From Methyloceanibacter sp. (GTDB taxonomy: Bacteria; Pseudomonadota; Alphaproteobacteria; Rhizobiales; Methyloligellaceae): DNA of 33,212 nucleotides. The stretch spans positions 1 to 33,212 of the forward strand of contig JASJEH010000098.1 of assembly GCA_030064755.1 (NCBI GenBank), read 5' to 3'. Under the pieces are notes generated by a model. That model was not told the DNA's origin. It did no database searches and saw only the letters and a program-made list of their open reading frames with translations. Positions 16,272-23,097 of the stretch are shown piece after piece. Position 1 is the stretch's first letter, and every line of letters begins with the position of its first letter. Position numbers and translations under genes: made by a program.

Positions 16272-17624
16272 ATGCGTTTTCGGGGGTTTCTTGTACAGCG
16301 CGCGCTGCTGCGCGCAGCAATCCTGACGCTGGGCGTCATTGGCCTCATCGGCCAGACTTCGGTCTCATCCGCCGAAGACCGCACCCTTTCCTTCTACAAT
16401 GTGAACACCAAAGAATCGACGTCCGTCACCTACAAGCGAAATGGCGAGTGGGACGATGAAGGAGTCAAGAAGCTCAACTGGGTCATGCGCGATTGGCGCG
16501 CCGATGAGGAAATCGAAATAGACCGCGAGCTGATCGATCTCGTTTGGACCTTGCACAAGCGGCTTGGCTCCAAAGAACCAATCCATCTGATTTCAGCTTA
16601 TCGCAGCAAAAAAACCAACGACATGCTTCGCCGGACGCGCGGTGGCCAGGCGCGGCGCAGCCAGCACACGCTCGGTAAAGCCGCTGATATCCACTTCCCA
16701 GACGTCCCGGTCTCGAAGCTTCGGGGATCCGCACTTATTCAAGAGATCGGCGGCGTGGGCTATTACCCCCGGTCTGGCATTCCCTTTGTGCACGTCGATG
16801 TCGGCCGCGTCAGAACATGGCCACGCATGCCCCGTCTCGAGCTCGCCGCGCTGTTCCCCGAGGGAAAGACTGGTTACCTGCCAAGAGACGGACGGCGTAT
16901 CACCAAGAAAGATCACGAGCGTGCCAAGGCCAAAGGCATGGTCGACGACGTCCTGATCGCCCAGGCCAAGGGCCTCGTGCCAACAACCATGGTGGCAAGC
17001 GCCACGCCGGCGCCTGCACCGAATCCCGATCGTGCCATGACAGTACTGCCCAACCAGCCTGCTGCGATGCCGGTTGTCGCCTCAGCGGCGGACACGCAAA
17101 TGCAGCCGATGGCACTGGCGCCGGCCAACGCCGAAATTCCAGAGCAGGACAAGCCGTCGGGCCAATTCTCACTCGCAAGCCTTGGCGGGGCGCTGCCCTG
17201 GGCGCGACAGACGCTCCAGACGACGGAGGCACGCCAGCCAGTTCCACTGCAAACACCGCAGCCGAGCACGGTCCCCGTGTCGGCCCAGGCCAAAACGCCC
17301 ACTTATGAACTCGCCAAAGCTGTCGACGCACCCGCCTTTGACGACGATCACCCGGGCGAACTCACGTATGTTCCGGTCGAAACCGCGCGTCTCATGGCCG
17401 TGCCGTCTATGGCGCATGACCGTGACGTAGCCCCGCTCTCACATCCGGAGCAGCGCAATATCGACTACATGTTCCGCGATATGGACCAGCCCGCGCGCTT
17501 TGCGCTGCGCCCAAGCTCTGGCTATCTCGGTCTTGCGAGCATTCGCACGATGACGGGGCCAGCCGTTCGCAGCCTCTATGCGGCTGCGCCGAAAAAAGGC
17601 CCCACACGTCTAGCCTCGCGTTAG
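16272..17624 (+). CDS. DUF882/YcbK-like M15-type murein-processing protein
   Basis: The 450-residue exported protein starts with a hydrophobic signal segment (about 8-33). Residues about 35-185 form a DUF882 domain of the M15 (D-Ala-D-Ala carboxypeptidase-like) superfamily. The zinc ligand pattern is SQHTLGKAADIHF (H132, D139) and FVHVDVGRVRTW (H174), with the substrate arginine segment SAYRSKKTND (108-117). The rest (about 230-450) is low-complexity, rich in Ala, Pro and Gln, probably disordered. It follows the L,D-transpeptidase and likely works on peptidoglycan in the periplasm. The 314-bp gap suggests a separate promoter. Confidence 0.9.
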   Translation: MRFRGFLVQRALLRAAILTLGVIGLIGQTSVSSAEDRTLSFYNVNTKESTSVTYKRNGEWDDEGVKKLNWVMRDWRADEEIEIDRELIDLVWTLHKRLGSKEPIHLISAYRSKKTNDMLRRTRGGQARRSQHTLGKAADIHFPDVPVSKLRGSALIQEIGGVGYYPRSGIPFVHVDVGRVRTWPRMPRLELAALFPEGKTGYLPRDGRRITKKDHERAKAKGMVDDVLIAQAKGLVPTTMVASATPAPAPNPDRAMTVLPNQPAAMPVVASAADTQMQPMALAPANAEIPEQDKPSGQFSLASLGGALPWARQTLQTTEARQPVPLQTPQPSTVPVSAQAKTPTYELAKAVDAPAFDDDHPGELTYVPVETARLMAVPSMAHDRDVAPLSHPEQRNIDYMFRDMDQPARFALRPSSGYLGLASIRTMTGPAVRSLYAAAPKKGPTRLASR

Positions 17625-17673
17625 GGAGAGTTGCGCGGAGGGGCGACCTCTTGCCAGCGCCGCAAGCCCTGGA

Positions 17674-17937
17674 TCACGCCGCCTCTGACGCCTCCTCATC
17701 CATGCCGAGAGCATGAAGATAGGTCGCGAGGATCATTTCCTCTTCCCGGCGCTTGTTGTCGTCCTGCTTCCGGAGACTGATCAACTTGCGAAGCGCCTTT
17801 ACGTCGAATCCATTGCCCTTGGCTTCCGCGTAGACCTCTTTCAGATCCGCGGAAAGCGCCGCCTTTTCTTCCTCCAGCCGCTCGATACGCGATACGAAGG
17901 CACGAAGCTGATCTTTGGCCGATGTCTGAAGCTGCAC
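17674..17937 (-). CDS. gapR: GapR / DUF2312 nucleoid-associated protein
   Basis: The 87-residue protein matches the DUF2312 family, whose Caulobacter member GapR binds AT-rich, overtwisted DNA and assists topoisomerases during replication. The conserved core [13 protein letters not shown] (33-45) and the following K/R-rich helix ([20 protein letters not shown]) are clear, after an N-terminal coiled coil ([16 protein letters not shown]). I chose the GTG at 17937 because GAGGAA lies 6-7 nt upstream and residue 1 then matches the family length. A longer in-frame reading to 18231 would overlap the DUF1244 gene and adds no family-like sequence. It is last in a leftward group after DUF1244, with a 193-bp gap. 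Confidence 0.92.
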   Translation of the reverse strand: MQLQTSAKDQLRAFVSRIERLEEEKAALSADLKEVYAEAKGNGFDVKALRKLISLRKQDDNKRREEEMILATYLHALGMDEEASEAA

Positions 17938-18130
17938 GTTTGGTTCCTCGAGGCTTTTGTGATGGTTCGATGAAGACGCGAGCTTGGAGCCGAATCGGAA
18001 CGGCCGACAAGGTGCAAGACCCAGCTTTTCCCGCTTATCCAAAGCCGTGCCCGGCGCGCAGAGCCGCCGAACCGTCAGAGTATTCAAGCCGGTCGCTTTT
18101 CTTTTAGCCGGATCTCGGAACGAAGCGGAC

Positions 18131-18385
18131 CTAGGAACGCTCGGTCTGATACTTCGACTTCCACTCGTCATACGGCATGCCGTAGACAATCTCCCGGGCT
18201 TCGTCCTTGCTGATTGGGACGCCCCGCTCATCGGCCGCTTCCATGTACCAGCGGGATAGGCAATTCCGGCAAAAGCCCGCGAGCTCCATTAGGTCGATAT
18301 TCTGAACGTCGGTTCTCTCCTGGAGGTGATCCACCAGCCGCTCGAAGGCCGCGGCCTCGATTTCAGTTTTCTTTGTCTCATCCAT
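18131..18385 (-). CDS. DUF1244 family protein
   Basis: The 84-residue cytoplasmic protein belongs to DUF1244, a small, widespread proteobacterial family of unknown function. The hallmark is [19 protein letters not shown] (36-54), with a CxxC pair (C39, C42), followed by [20 protein letters not shown]. The cysteines suggest metal or thiol chemistry, but this is unproven. The ATG at 18385 gives the normal family length. GAGAGG lies about 10 nt upstream, while the in-frame upstream part overlaps the amidohydrolase gene. It follows that gene by 14 bp, so both are probably one transcript. Confidence 0.88.
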   Translation of the reverse strand: MDETKKTEIEAAAFERLVDHLQERTDVQNIDLMELAGFCRNCLSRWYMEAADERGVPISKDEAREIVYGMPYDEWKSKYQTERS

Positions 18386-18399
18386 TTCAGACACGCCTC

Positions 18400-19245
18400 T
18401 CAATTGCCCGTGTGCGATCCATGATTCTCGATATGGTGGAGCCCGTCCGCAGATTGAAGAACATCGGAAAGGACGCGCGCCAAATGGGCAGCCCACTCCG
18501 CCTGTCCTTCTTCGCCTAAGATCAGGTCCTGACGCACCTCGATCAACGCATGGGCAAGCCCGCGGGCCGTCGCATGCCGGTAGAGCGTATCGCCCTTGAG
18601 CTGGCCTGAATACGGCACGTTGTCGCCGATGACCGCATCGGGGATTGTCGCGAGCTTCTCAAGCAATGGCTTCGGCAAACGCGGGTCCTTGTCCCAAAGC
18701 ACCGAGGCGTGCCAGGGCCTAGGATGACCCTTCCAAGCCTGGGTGAAACTATGGATCGACACGATCACCGGCGGCTTGCCGGCGTCGATCCCCGCATCGA
18801 TGGCACGTGTAATGGCTGCATCATAGGGACGGTAAAACCTATCAAGCCGCTCCTCACGCGCCTCCGCGCTTAACCTGACATTGCCCGGGACCACGAGCCC
18901 GTCGGCGACCTCCATGATCAGCGTCGGATCGTCGAGGCCCCGGTTCGGGTCGATGAGAAGCCGTGAGAACTGGCTAATGACGGCAGGCACGCCGAGCATC
19001 TTGGCCAGGAACTGTGTCACGCCTTCCGCCCCAAGATCGAACGCGATATGACGGTGGAGGTCCTCCGACCGCATCCCCAGCGTATGAAAGTCCTCCGGGA
19101 CCCAGTTCTGGGCATGGTCGCAAAGGAGTAAAAGTCCAAGCTTTACATCCCCTTCGATGGTCCGGTATGGCTTCTCGATCAAATCTTCTTGCAACAAAGT
19201 ATCCAGACTTAACTCCCAATGCGGTAGGGCCCAAAGACGCGACAA
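18400..19245 (-). CDS. N-formylglutamate amidohydrolase family protein
   Basis: A member of the FGase family (HutG-type N-formylglutamate amidohydrolase), which releases glutamate from formylglutamate in histidine breakdown. Family motifs include LLLCDHAQNWVPEDF near the start, HIAFDLGAEGVT, RLLIDPNRG, a VSIHSFTQAW segment with the conserved histidine, and LAHALIEVRQDLI. No other hut genes are nearby, so the true substrate is uncertain. The start is unclear: 19245 is a TTG, and TTG codons at 19197 and 19194 are also in frame before the first conserved residues. No ATG fits. It heads the leftward DUF1244-gapR group and diverges from DUF1036. Confidence 0.87.
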   Translation of the reverse strand: MSRLWALPHWELSLDTLLQEDLIEKPYRTIEGDVKLGLLLLCDHAQNWVPEDFHTLGMRSEDLHRHIAFDLGAEGVTQFLAKMLGVPAVISQFSRLLIDPNRGLDDPTLIMEVADGLVVPGNVRLSAEAREERLDRFYRPYDAAITRAIDAGIDAGKPPVIVSIHSFTQAWKGHPRPWHASVLWDKDPRLPKPLLEKLATIPDAVIGDNVPYSGQLKGDTLYRHATARGLAHALIEVRQDLILGEEGQAEWAAHLARVLSDVLQSADGLHHIENHGSHTGN

Positions 19246-19396
19246 TAGGGCCGCGACACATTTACCTCAAAGTCGGTCGGTGTTTTATAGGCGCGGGCCC
19301 CGTCTTATAGTCGAGCCCTGCCAGTCAGAGAAATGCAACCTATTCGACACTACTGTTCGGAGTTGGTTAAGCGCCACTTCAGACCACGAGATACCA
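19246..19396. promoter_or_regulatory. Divergent promoter region of amidohydrolase and DUF1036-pyk
   Basis: This 151-bp divergent gap contains two TTATAG elements about 25 bp apart (near 19285 and 19310). They read CTATAAA and CTATAAG on the minus strand and could serve as -10 boxes for leftward transcription. No convincing -35 box pairs with them on either strand. Confidence 0.35.
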
Positions 19397-19894
19397 ATGC
19401 TTGCCTGTAACGCGAACCAAAATGCCGCGCCCGTGTGGGCCGCCCTACGCCGCTGGTCCGCCACCGCCGTCATGGCGGCCGGCATGACGGCGCTTGGCAT
19501 CGTCGCGGGGCCTGCAGTCTCGACGGCCAAAGCCGACCTGAAACTGTGCAACACAACGGCGAGCCGCGTAGGCGTCGCGATCGGCTACAAGGACACCGAG
19601 GGATGGGCCAGCGAGGGATGGTGGAACATTGCCTCCCACACTTGCGAGACTTTGCTGAAAGGTGTGCTGATAGGCCGCTATTACTACATCCATGCGGTGG
19701 ACTATGACCGGGGCGGCGAATGGGCGGGCGGCCTCTACATGTGCACGGACGACAAATCCTTCACCATCCGCGGGACAGCAGACTGCGAGAAGCGCGGGCA
19801 CAAGCGCACGGGCTTCTTCGAGGTCGATACAGGTGAAGAGAGGGATTGGACCGTGCGTCTTACGGACCCAGAAGGCGAAGCAAAGAACCCATGA
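19397..19894 (+). CDS. DUF1036 family exported protein
   Basis: The 165-residue protein has a signal peptide (about 25-50, ending AVSTAKA) and a DUF1036 domain. The domain starts DLKLCNTTASRVGVAIGYKD and continues with GWWNIASHTCETLL, a YYYIHAVDYDRGGEW segment, LYMCTD and DCEKRGHKRTGFFEVDTG. Four cysteines in the mature part probably form disulphides. Function is unknown; such proteins are small, beta-rich and periplasmic. The ATG at 19397 is the first in a sensible position, and 19472 is an alternative. Its stop overlaps the pyruvate kinase start by 4 nt, so an exported protein is translationally coupled to a glycolytic enzyme. Confidence 0.87.
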   Translation: MLACNANQNAAPVWAALRRWSATAVMAAGMTALGIVAGPAVSTAKADLKLCNTTASRVGVAIGYKDTEGWASEGWWNIASHTCETLLKGVLIGRYYYIHAVDYDRGGEWAGGLYMCTDDKSFTIRGTADCEKRGHKRTGFFEVDTGEERDWTVRLTDPEGEAKNP

Positions 19895-21330
19895 GGCGCA
19901 ACCGACGGGTCAAGATCGTCGCAACGCTCGGTCCTGCCTCCACCAATGAAGAGACGATGCGGCGCCTGTTCGATGCGGGCGCAGACGTCTTTCGCGTGAA
20001 CATGAGCCACGCAACTCATGACGTCTTGCGCGAAGTTCACGGCATTATCCGCAAGCTCGAGTCCGAGTTCTCTCGCCCCATCGGAATCCTCGTGGACTTG
20101 CAAGGACCTAAGCTCCGGATCGGCAAGATCGAATCCGGGACGATGCGTCTGACGAAGGGCGATATCGTCAGTTTTGTCCGCCGCGAGGATGTGGGCGGTT
20201 TGGGTCGCATCCACCTGCCCCATCCCGAGATATTCGAGTCGGTTGAGGCGGGTCACACAATGCTGCTCGACGACGGCAAGCTAAAGCTGCGCGTGGTTGA
20301 GGCCTCGGATGTACGCATTGACGCCGAGGTGTTGAATTCCGGTCTGCTCGGCAGCCGCAAGGGTATCAGCTTGCCCGACACGATGCTGCCGTTCGGGGCT
20401 TTGACTGAAAAGGACCGCGAAGACATCGAAGCGGCCAATGCCATTGGCGTCTCCTGGTTGGCGCTTTCTTTCGTGCAGCGCCCGGGCGACATCGAAGAAG
20501 CACGCAAGCTGAGCAAGAACCGCACGGCGATCATGGCGAAGATCGAGAAGCCCACGGCAATCCACCATCTGAAGGAAATCGTCGATCTGGCCGACGGAAT
20601 CATGGTGGCGCGTGGCGATCTCGGTGTCGAAATGCCGGTTGAAAAAGTGCCCGGGCTCCAGAAGCAAATCAGCCGAGCGGCACGAAACGCCGGCAAGCCC
20701 GTGGTGGTCGCGACGCAAATGCTTGAGTCGATGATCTACGCGCCCGTTCCGACCCGTGCCGAAGTCTCCGACGTCGCCACCGCCGTTTTCGAAGGCGCCG
20801 ACGCCGTCATGCTCTCGGCTGAGTCGGCAGTCGGCAAGTATCCGGTCGATGCGGTGGCCACGATGGACCGCATCGCCATCGAAGTGGAACACGACCCGCT
20901 ACACGCAGCGATCATTCATGCGCAGCGCGTTGACCCCGAAGCGACAGGTGCTGACGCGATTTCCGCCGCAGCTCGAACGGTCGCGGAGACGCTCGATCTG
21001 GTTGCGATCGTCTGTTACACGGCGTCGGGCGCCACGGCGTTGCGCGCCGCGCGCGAGCGTCCGCAACAGCCGATCCTGGCGTTGACACCGATTCCCCGCA
21101 CCGCACGGAAACTGACCATCGTCTGGGGCCAGCACTGTGTGCTTGCGGACGATCCAATCAATCTCGACGATATGGTCGCCAAGGCTTGCCGCATCGCCTA
21201 CCAAGAGGGCTTTGCGAAGGCCGGTGAGCAAGTGATCGTTACTGCCGGTGTTCCACTTGGGAAATCAGGCTCGACGAACCTTTTGCGCATTGCCGAGGTC
21301 GATCCCAACGACGACGTCGATATCCTGTAG
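19891..21330 (+). CDS. pyk: Pyruvate kinase
   Basis: The 479-residue enzyme converts phosphoenolpyruvate and ADP to pyruvate and ATP, the last step of glycolysis. It starts RRVKIVATLGPASTNEE and has the substrate segment FRVNMSH (R35, N37). The catalytic motif IMAKIEK gives K217 with metal ligand E219, and MVARGDLGVEMP gives metal ligand D243. Further family blocks are ATQMLESMI and PTRAEVSDVA. The C-terminal alpha/beta allosteric domain is complete (about 345-479). The ATG at 19891 overlaps the DUF1036 stop (ATGA). In-frame codons further upstream lie inside DUF1036 and are not family-like. Confidence 0.98.
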   Translation: MRRNRRVKIVATLGPASTNEETMRRLFDAGADVFRVNMSHATHDVLREVHGIIRKLESEFSRPIGILVDLQGPKLRIGKIESGTMRLTKGDIVSFVRREDVGGLGRIHLPHPEIFESVEAGHTMLLDDGKLKLRVVEASDVRIDAEVLNSGLLGSRKGISLPDTMLPFGALTEKDREDIEAANAIGVSWLALSFVQRPGDIEEARKLSKNRTAIMAKIEKPTAIHHLKEIVDLADGIMVARGDLGVEMPVEKVPGLQKQISRAARNAGKPVVVATQMLESMIYAPVPTRAEVSDVATAVFEGADAVMLSAESAVGKYPVDAVATMDRIAIEVEHDPLHAAIIHAQRVDPEATGADAISAAARTVAETLDLVAIVCYTASGATALRAARERPQQPILALTPIPRTARKLTIVWGQHCVLADDPINLDDMVAKACRIAYQEGFAKAGEQVIVTAGVPLGKSGSTNLLRIAEVDPNDDVDIL

Positions 21331-21443
21331 CCAGGACCAATGGCGTTAGCCTCCTCAAGCCCAAAAGCAGATAGATCGCACAAAACGCTATCGCCCTTGG
21401 CCATGCTGGGCGCGGGCCTCGAAGCTTGGTCTAGAAGCCTGGC

Positions 21444-22244
21444 TTAGATGTCTTGGCCTTCGACTTCGCGAGACAGCGCATCAACACCCGCCTGCGCGTC
21501 GTCCATATAGGGGTTGACCGCCAGCGCCTGGCGATATGCCTTCAGCGCTTCCTTCTTGGCGCCAAGCTGTTCCAGCAACAGTCCGAGATCGGCAATTGCG
21601 CGATAGTGCTTCTCATCCAAACTCAGCGCACGGCGCAAATCCACCAAGGCCTGCTCTGGCTTTCCAGCAAGGACCTTGACCTTGGCCCGCAAATACCAAG
21701 CTTCCGCCTCGTCGGGCGCGATATCCACGACGGCATCTAACACCGCAAGCGAGAGATCGACATCCGCCTCGTTGGCAAAACGCGCTGCCCGGCTCATGAG
21801 TAGGTCCACCGTATCGCTGCCGGACATGGACCACAGTTGCTCAATAGCCTCGGTGATGGGTGCGGCTTCGTTCGAACTCTTCGCTTGAGCCAGACGCTCG
21901 TAAAGCCCTGCCAGAAGTTCTGGGCGTTCGGCAGGATCGAACTCCGGCATGATCCCACCAGCAATGTCCTGCTCCGCCGTGCCGGGCGCTTCGCCCGATG
22001 CCCAGCCCGGCATTGGGTTTGGCGTTCCGCCTGGCTCACGCTCAACGAATCCATCAAGGTCAAGGCCGTCGAGACCAGGGTTTTCCGCAGCGGGGAGCTC
22101 TTGTTCAGGCGGCGGCGCCGGCTCTTCGTCGAGATGCTCGAAGAACTGGGCCAGCACCATCGGTGGCGCGGCCAGAGCCGGCGCTGGCGCCACCAGCGCC
22201 ATGCTCAACACGCACATAGCAGTCTTTGGGTCTAATAGTCTCAT
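21444..22244 (-). CDS. Exported TPR-repeat protein
   Basis: The 266-residue protein has an N-terminal signal peptide (about 1-26, ending APALA) and an acidic, proline-rich stretch to about 100. A helical C-terminal half carries tetratricopeptide repeats, at about 155-190 (LDAVVDIAPDEAEAWYLRAK), 190-222 (PEQALVDLRRALSLDEKHYR) and 224-256 (GAKKEALKAYRQALAVNPY). It is probably a periplasmic scaffold; no partner is visible. There is no Shine-Dalgarno: the rpmJ terminator ends only 6 nt before the ATG, and a promoter overlapping that hairpin would start RNA at or next to the ATG. It converges with pyk. Confidence 0.88.
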   Translation of the reverse strand: MRLLDPKTAMCVLSMALVAPAPALAAPPMVLAQFFEHLDEEPAPPPEQELPAAENPGLDGLDLDGFVEREPGGTPNPMPGWASGEAPGTAEQDIAGGIMPEFDPAERPELLAGLYERLAQAKSSNEAAPITEAIEQLWSMSGSDTVDLLMSRAARFANEADVDLSLAVLDAVVDIAPDEAEAWYLRAKVKVLAGKPEQALVDLRRALSLDEKHYRAIADLGLLLEQLGAKKEALKAYRQALAVNPYMDDAQAGVDALSREVEGQDI

Positions 22245-22249
22245 GGCCG

Positions 22250-22278
22250 AAAAAATACGGGGCCCGATAGGGCCCCGT
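22250..22278 (-). terminator. Strong intrinsic terminator downstream of rpmJ
   Basis: On the minus strand a 9-bp perfect GC-rich stem (arms 22270-22278 and 22257-22265) with a 4-nt loop is followed by A and six T (22250-22256). It lies 70 bp past the L36 stop and 6 bp before the ATG of the TPR gene on the same strand. Confidence 0.9.
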
Positions 22279-22281
22279 CAA
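22252..22281 (-). promoter_or_regulatory. Candidate promoter of the TPR gene, overlapping the terminator
   Basis: Minus-strand TTGACG (22281-22276) and TATTTT (22257-22252) are spaced 18 bp and together match 9 of 12 consensus positions. The predicted start is about 22245, at the TPR ATG (22244), so the mRNA would be leaderless. The rpmJ terminator hairpin lies within the spacer and box edges. Confidence 0.45.
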
Positions 22282-22348
22282 AGCATTTCCGCAATGGCGC
22301 TCCAACCCATAGGGACAGGAACGAATTCTTCGAGGGCGCAGCCGAGCC

Positions 22349-22474
22349 TTAGCCCTGGCGCGCCTTGAAGCGGCGGTTGGTCTTGTTGATGACGTAGAGC
22401 CGGCCGCGGCGGCGAACCACCCGGTTATCCCGATGGCGCTTTACCAGGGCCTTCAGAGAGTTCTTGATCTTCAT
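22349..22474 (-). CDS. rpmJ: 50S ribosomal protein L36 (cysteine-free form)
   Basis: The 41-residue ribosomal protein begins [18 protein letters not shown] and ends [12 protein letters not shown], the typical alphaproteobacterial L36. It has no cysteine, so it is the zinc-independent type related to E. coli YkgO. It binds 23S rRNA in the large subunit. It forms its own transcription unit: a promoter at 22548-22576, a leader of about 65 nt with a stable hairpin, and a strong terminator at 22250-22278. Confidence 0.96.
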   Translation of the reverse strand: MKIKNSLKALVKRHRDNRVVRRRGRLYVINKTNRRFKARQG

Positions 22475-22506
22475 GTCGCGCCATCCATTTCGGCTGAAAA
22501 ACAATC

Positions 22507-22534
22507 CGGGCGGCCTTCGAACAAAGGCCGCCCG
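22507..22534 (-). promoter_or_regulatory. Leader hairpin of rpmJ, possible attenuator
   Basis: An 11-bp perfect stem (22507-22517 with 22524-22534) and a 6-nt loop are followed on the minus strand by GATTGTTTTT. It lies downstream of the rpmJ promoter and 33 nt before the rpmJ start. It resembles an intrinsic terminator with an imperfect T-tract and could attenuate L36 transcription. Confidence 0.55.
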
Positions 22535-22547
22535 TGAATTTGGCCGG

Positions 22548-22576
22548 ACCATAAGTAGACAGCGTCTTGCTGTCAA
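22548..22576 (-). promoter_or_regulatory. Candidate sigma-70-type promoter of rpmJ
   Basis: Minus-strand TTGACA (22576-22571) and TATGGT (22553-22548) are separated by exactly 17 bp. The predicted start is near 22541. The upstream gene's terminator ends 16 bp before the -35 box, so rpmJ is a separate unit. Confidence 0.6.
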
Positions 22577-22591
22577 CTTGGCGAACAGGCC

Positions 22592-22627
22592 AAAAAAACG
22601 CCCCGGCGCATGCCGCGCCGGGGCGTT
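22592..22627 (-). terminator. Strong intrinsic terminator of the small exported protein gene
   Basis: A 13-bp perfect stem (22597-22609 with 22615-22627) with a 5-nt loop is followed on the minus strand by a run of seven T on the 22592-22598 side (two overlap the stem). It lies 22 bp after the stop at 22650. Confidence 0.93.
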
Positions 22628-22649
22628 GTTGCACAAATTGCTTTGATGA

Positions 22650-22910
22650 CTAGTCTTCCAAGACCTTCTTGATGATCTTGAAATCCTTGTCGAGGTAGAT
22701 GTCATACTGCTTTCTATCCTCGCAGATGGCATCCTCCGCCTCGTAGCCACTCTTTTCGGCTTCGATTTCACGATCGGCGACCGTGCAACCGGCTGCCTGT
22801 ACGGCCTTCTGCACGCCCTCGATTTCCTCCTCGGTGAGCGCCCGGTCGCCCGCAAATGACGCGGTCGCCGAAGCGAAGAAAAGAGCCATAGCTGCTGCAA
22901 GCATCTTCAT
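22650..22910 (-). CDS. Small exported PepSY-like protein
   Basis: The 86-residue protein has a clear signal peptide ([20 protein letters not shown]) and a mature part of about 66 residues, acidic, with two cysteines (in AGCTV and AICED). The helix [18 protein letters not shown] followed by a strand-rich end ([17 protein letters not shown]) resembles PepSY-type domains, which bind or inhibit periplasmic proteins; this link is tentative. The ATG at 22910 was chosen because GGAGGA lies 7 nt upstream and the signal peptide starts there. It is monocistronic, with a strong terminator after it, and is divergent from arsR. Confidence 0.8.
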   Translation of the reverse strand: MKMLAAAMALFFASATASFAGDRALTEEEIEGVQKAVQAAGCTVADREIEAEKSGYEAEDAICEDRKQYDIYLDKDFKIIKKVLED

Positions 22911-23039
22911 GTTCTGGTCCTCCATTAACACGCTCCGGATATGGGCAGCCGGGGTCGGACTTAGAAGGTTCAAAAGCTCAGATTACAGAACATTAAGCAT
23001 CGACCAGGGCTGAGGGCGCGAGGCCGTTCGCCATCGGCA

Positions 23040-23069
23040 TTGACAACCGACGTCTCGTACCATTACTTT
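23040..23069 (+). promoter_or_regulatory. Candidate promoter of the arsR operon (leaderless)
   Basis: TTGACA at 23040-23045 and TACTTT at 23064-23069 are 18 bp apart. RNA would start at about 23075, the arsR ATG. No ribosome-binding site precedes the ATG, which agrees with a leaderless message. Confidence 0.5.
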
Positions 23070-23097
23070 ACCTTATGGTTAAGTATTCAGACGAGAC
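23052..23097. promoter_or_regulatory. 46-bp dyad over the arsR start, candidate ArsR operator
   Basis: GTCTCGT (23052-23058) pairs with ACGAGAC (23091-23097), and TACTTTACC (23064-23072) pairs with GGTTAAGTA (23077-23085) with one mismatch. Both pairs share the centre 23074.5, at the first base of the start codon; 17 of 23 positions are symmetric. It covers the -10 box, as expected for autorepression by an ArsR-type protein. Confidence 0.55.

Noticed and set aside
17938-18231. N-terminal extension of GapR to an upstream start
   Set aside because: It overlaps DUF1244, is not family-like, and a GTG with a good ribosome site gives the normal length.
22425-22634. 69-codon frame overlapping the rpmJ leader
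   Set aside because: It runs through a strong terminator and a leader hairpin and overlaps rpmJ out of frame.
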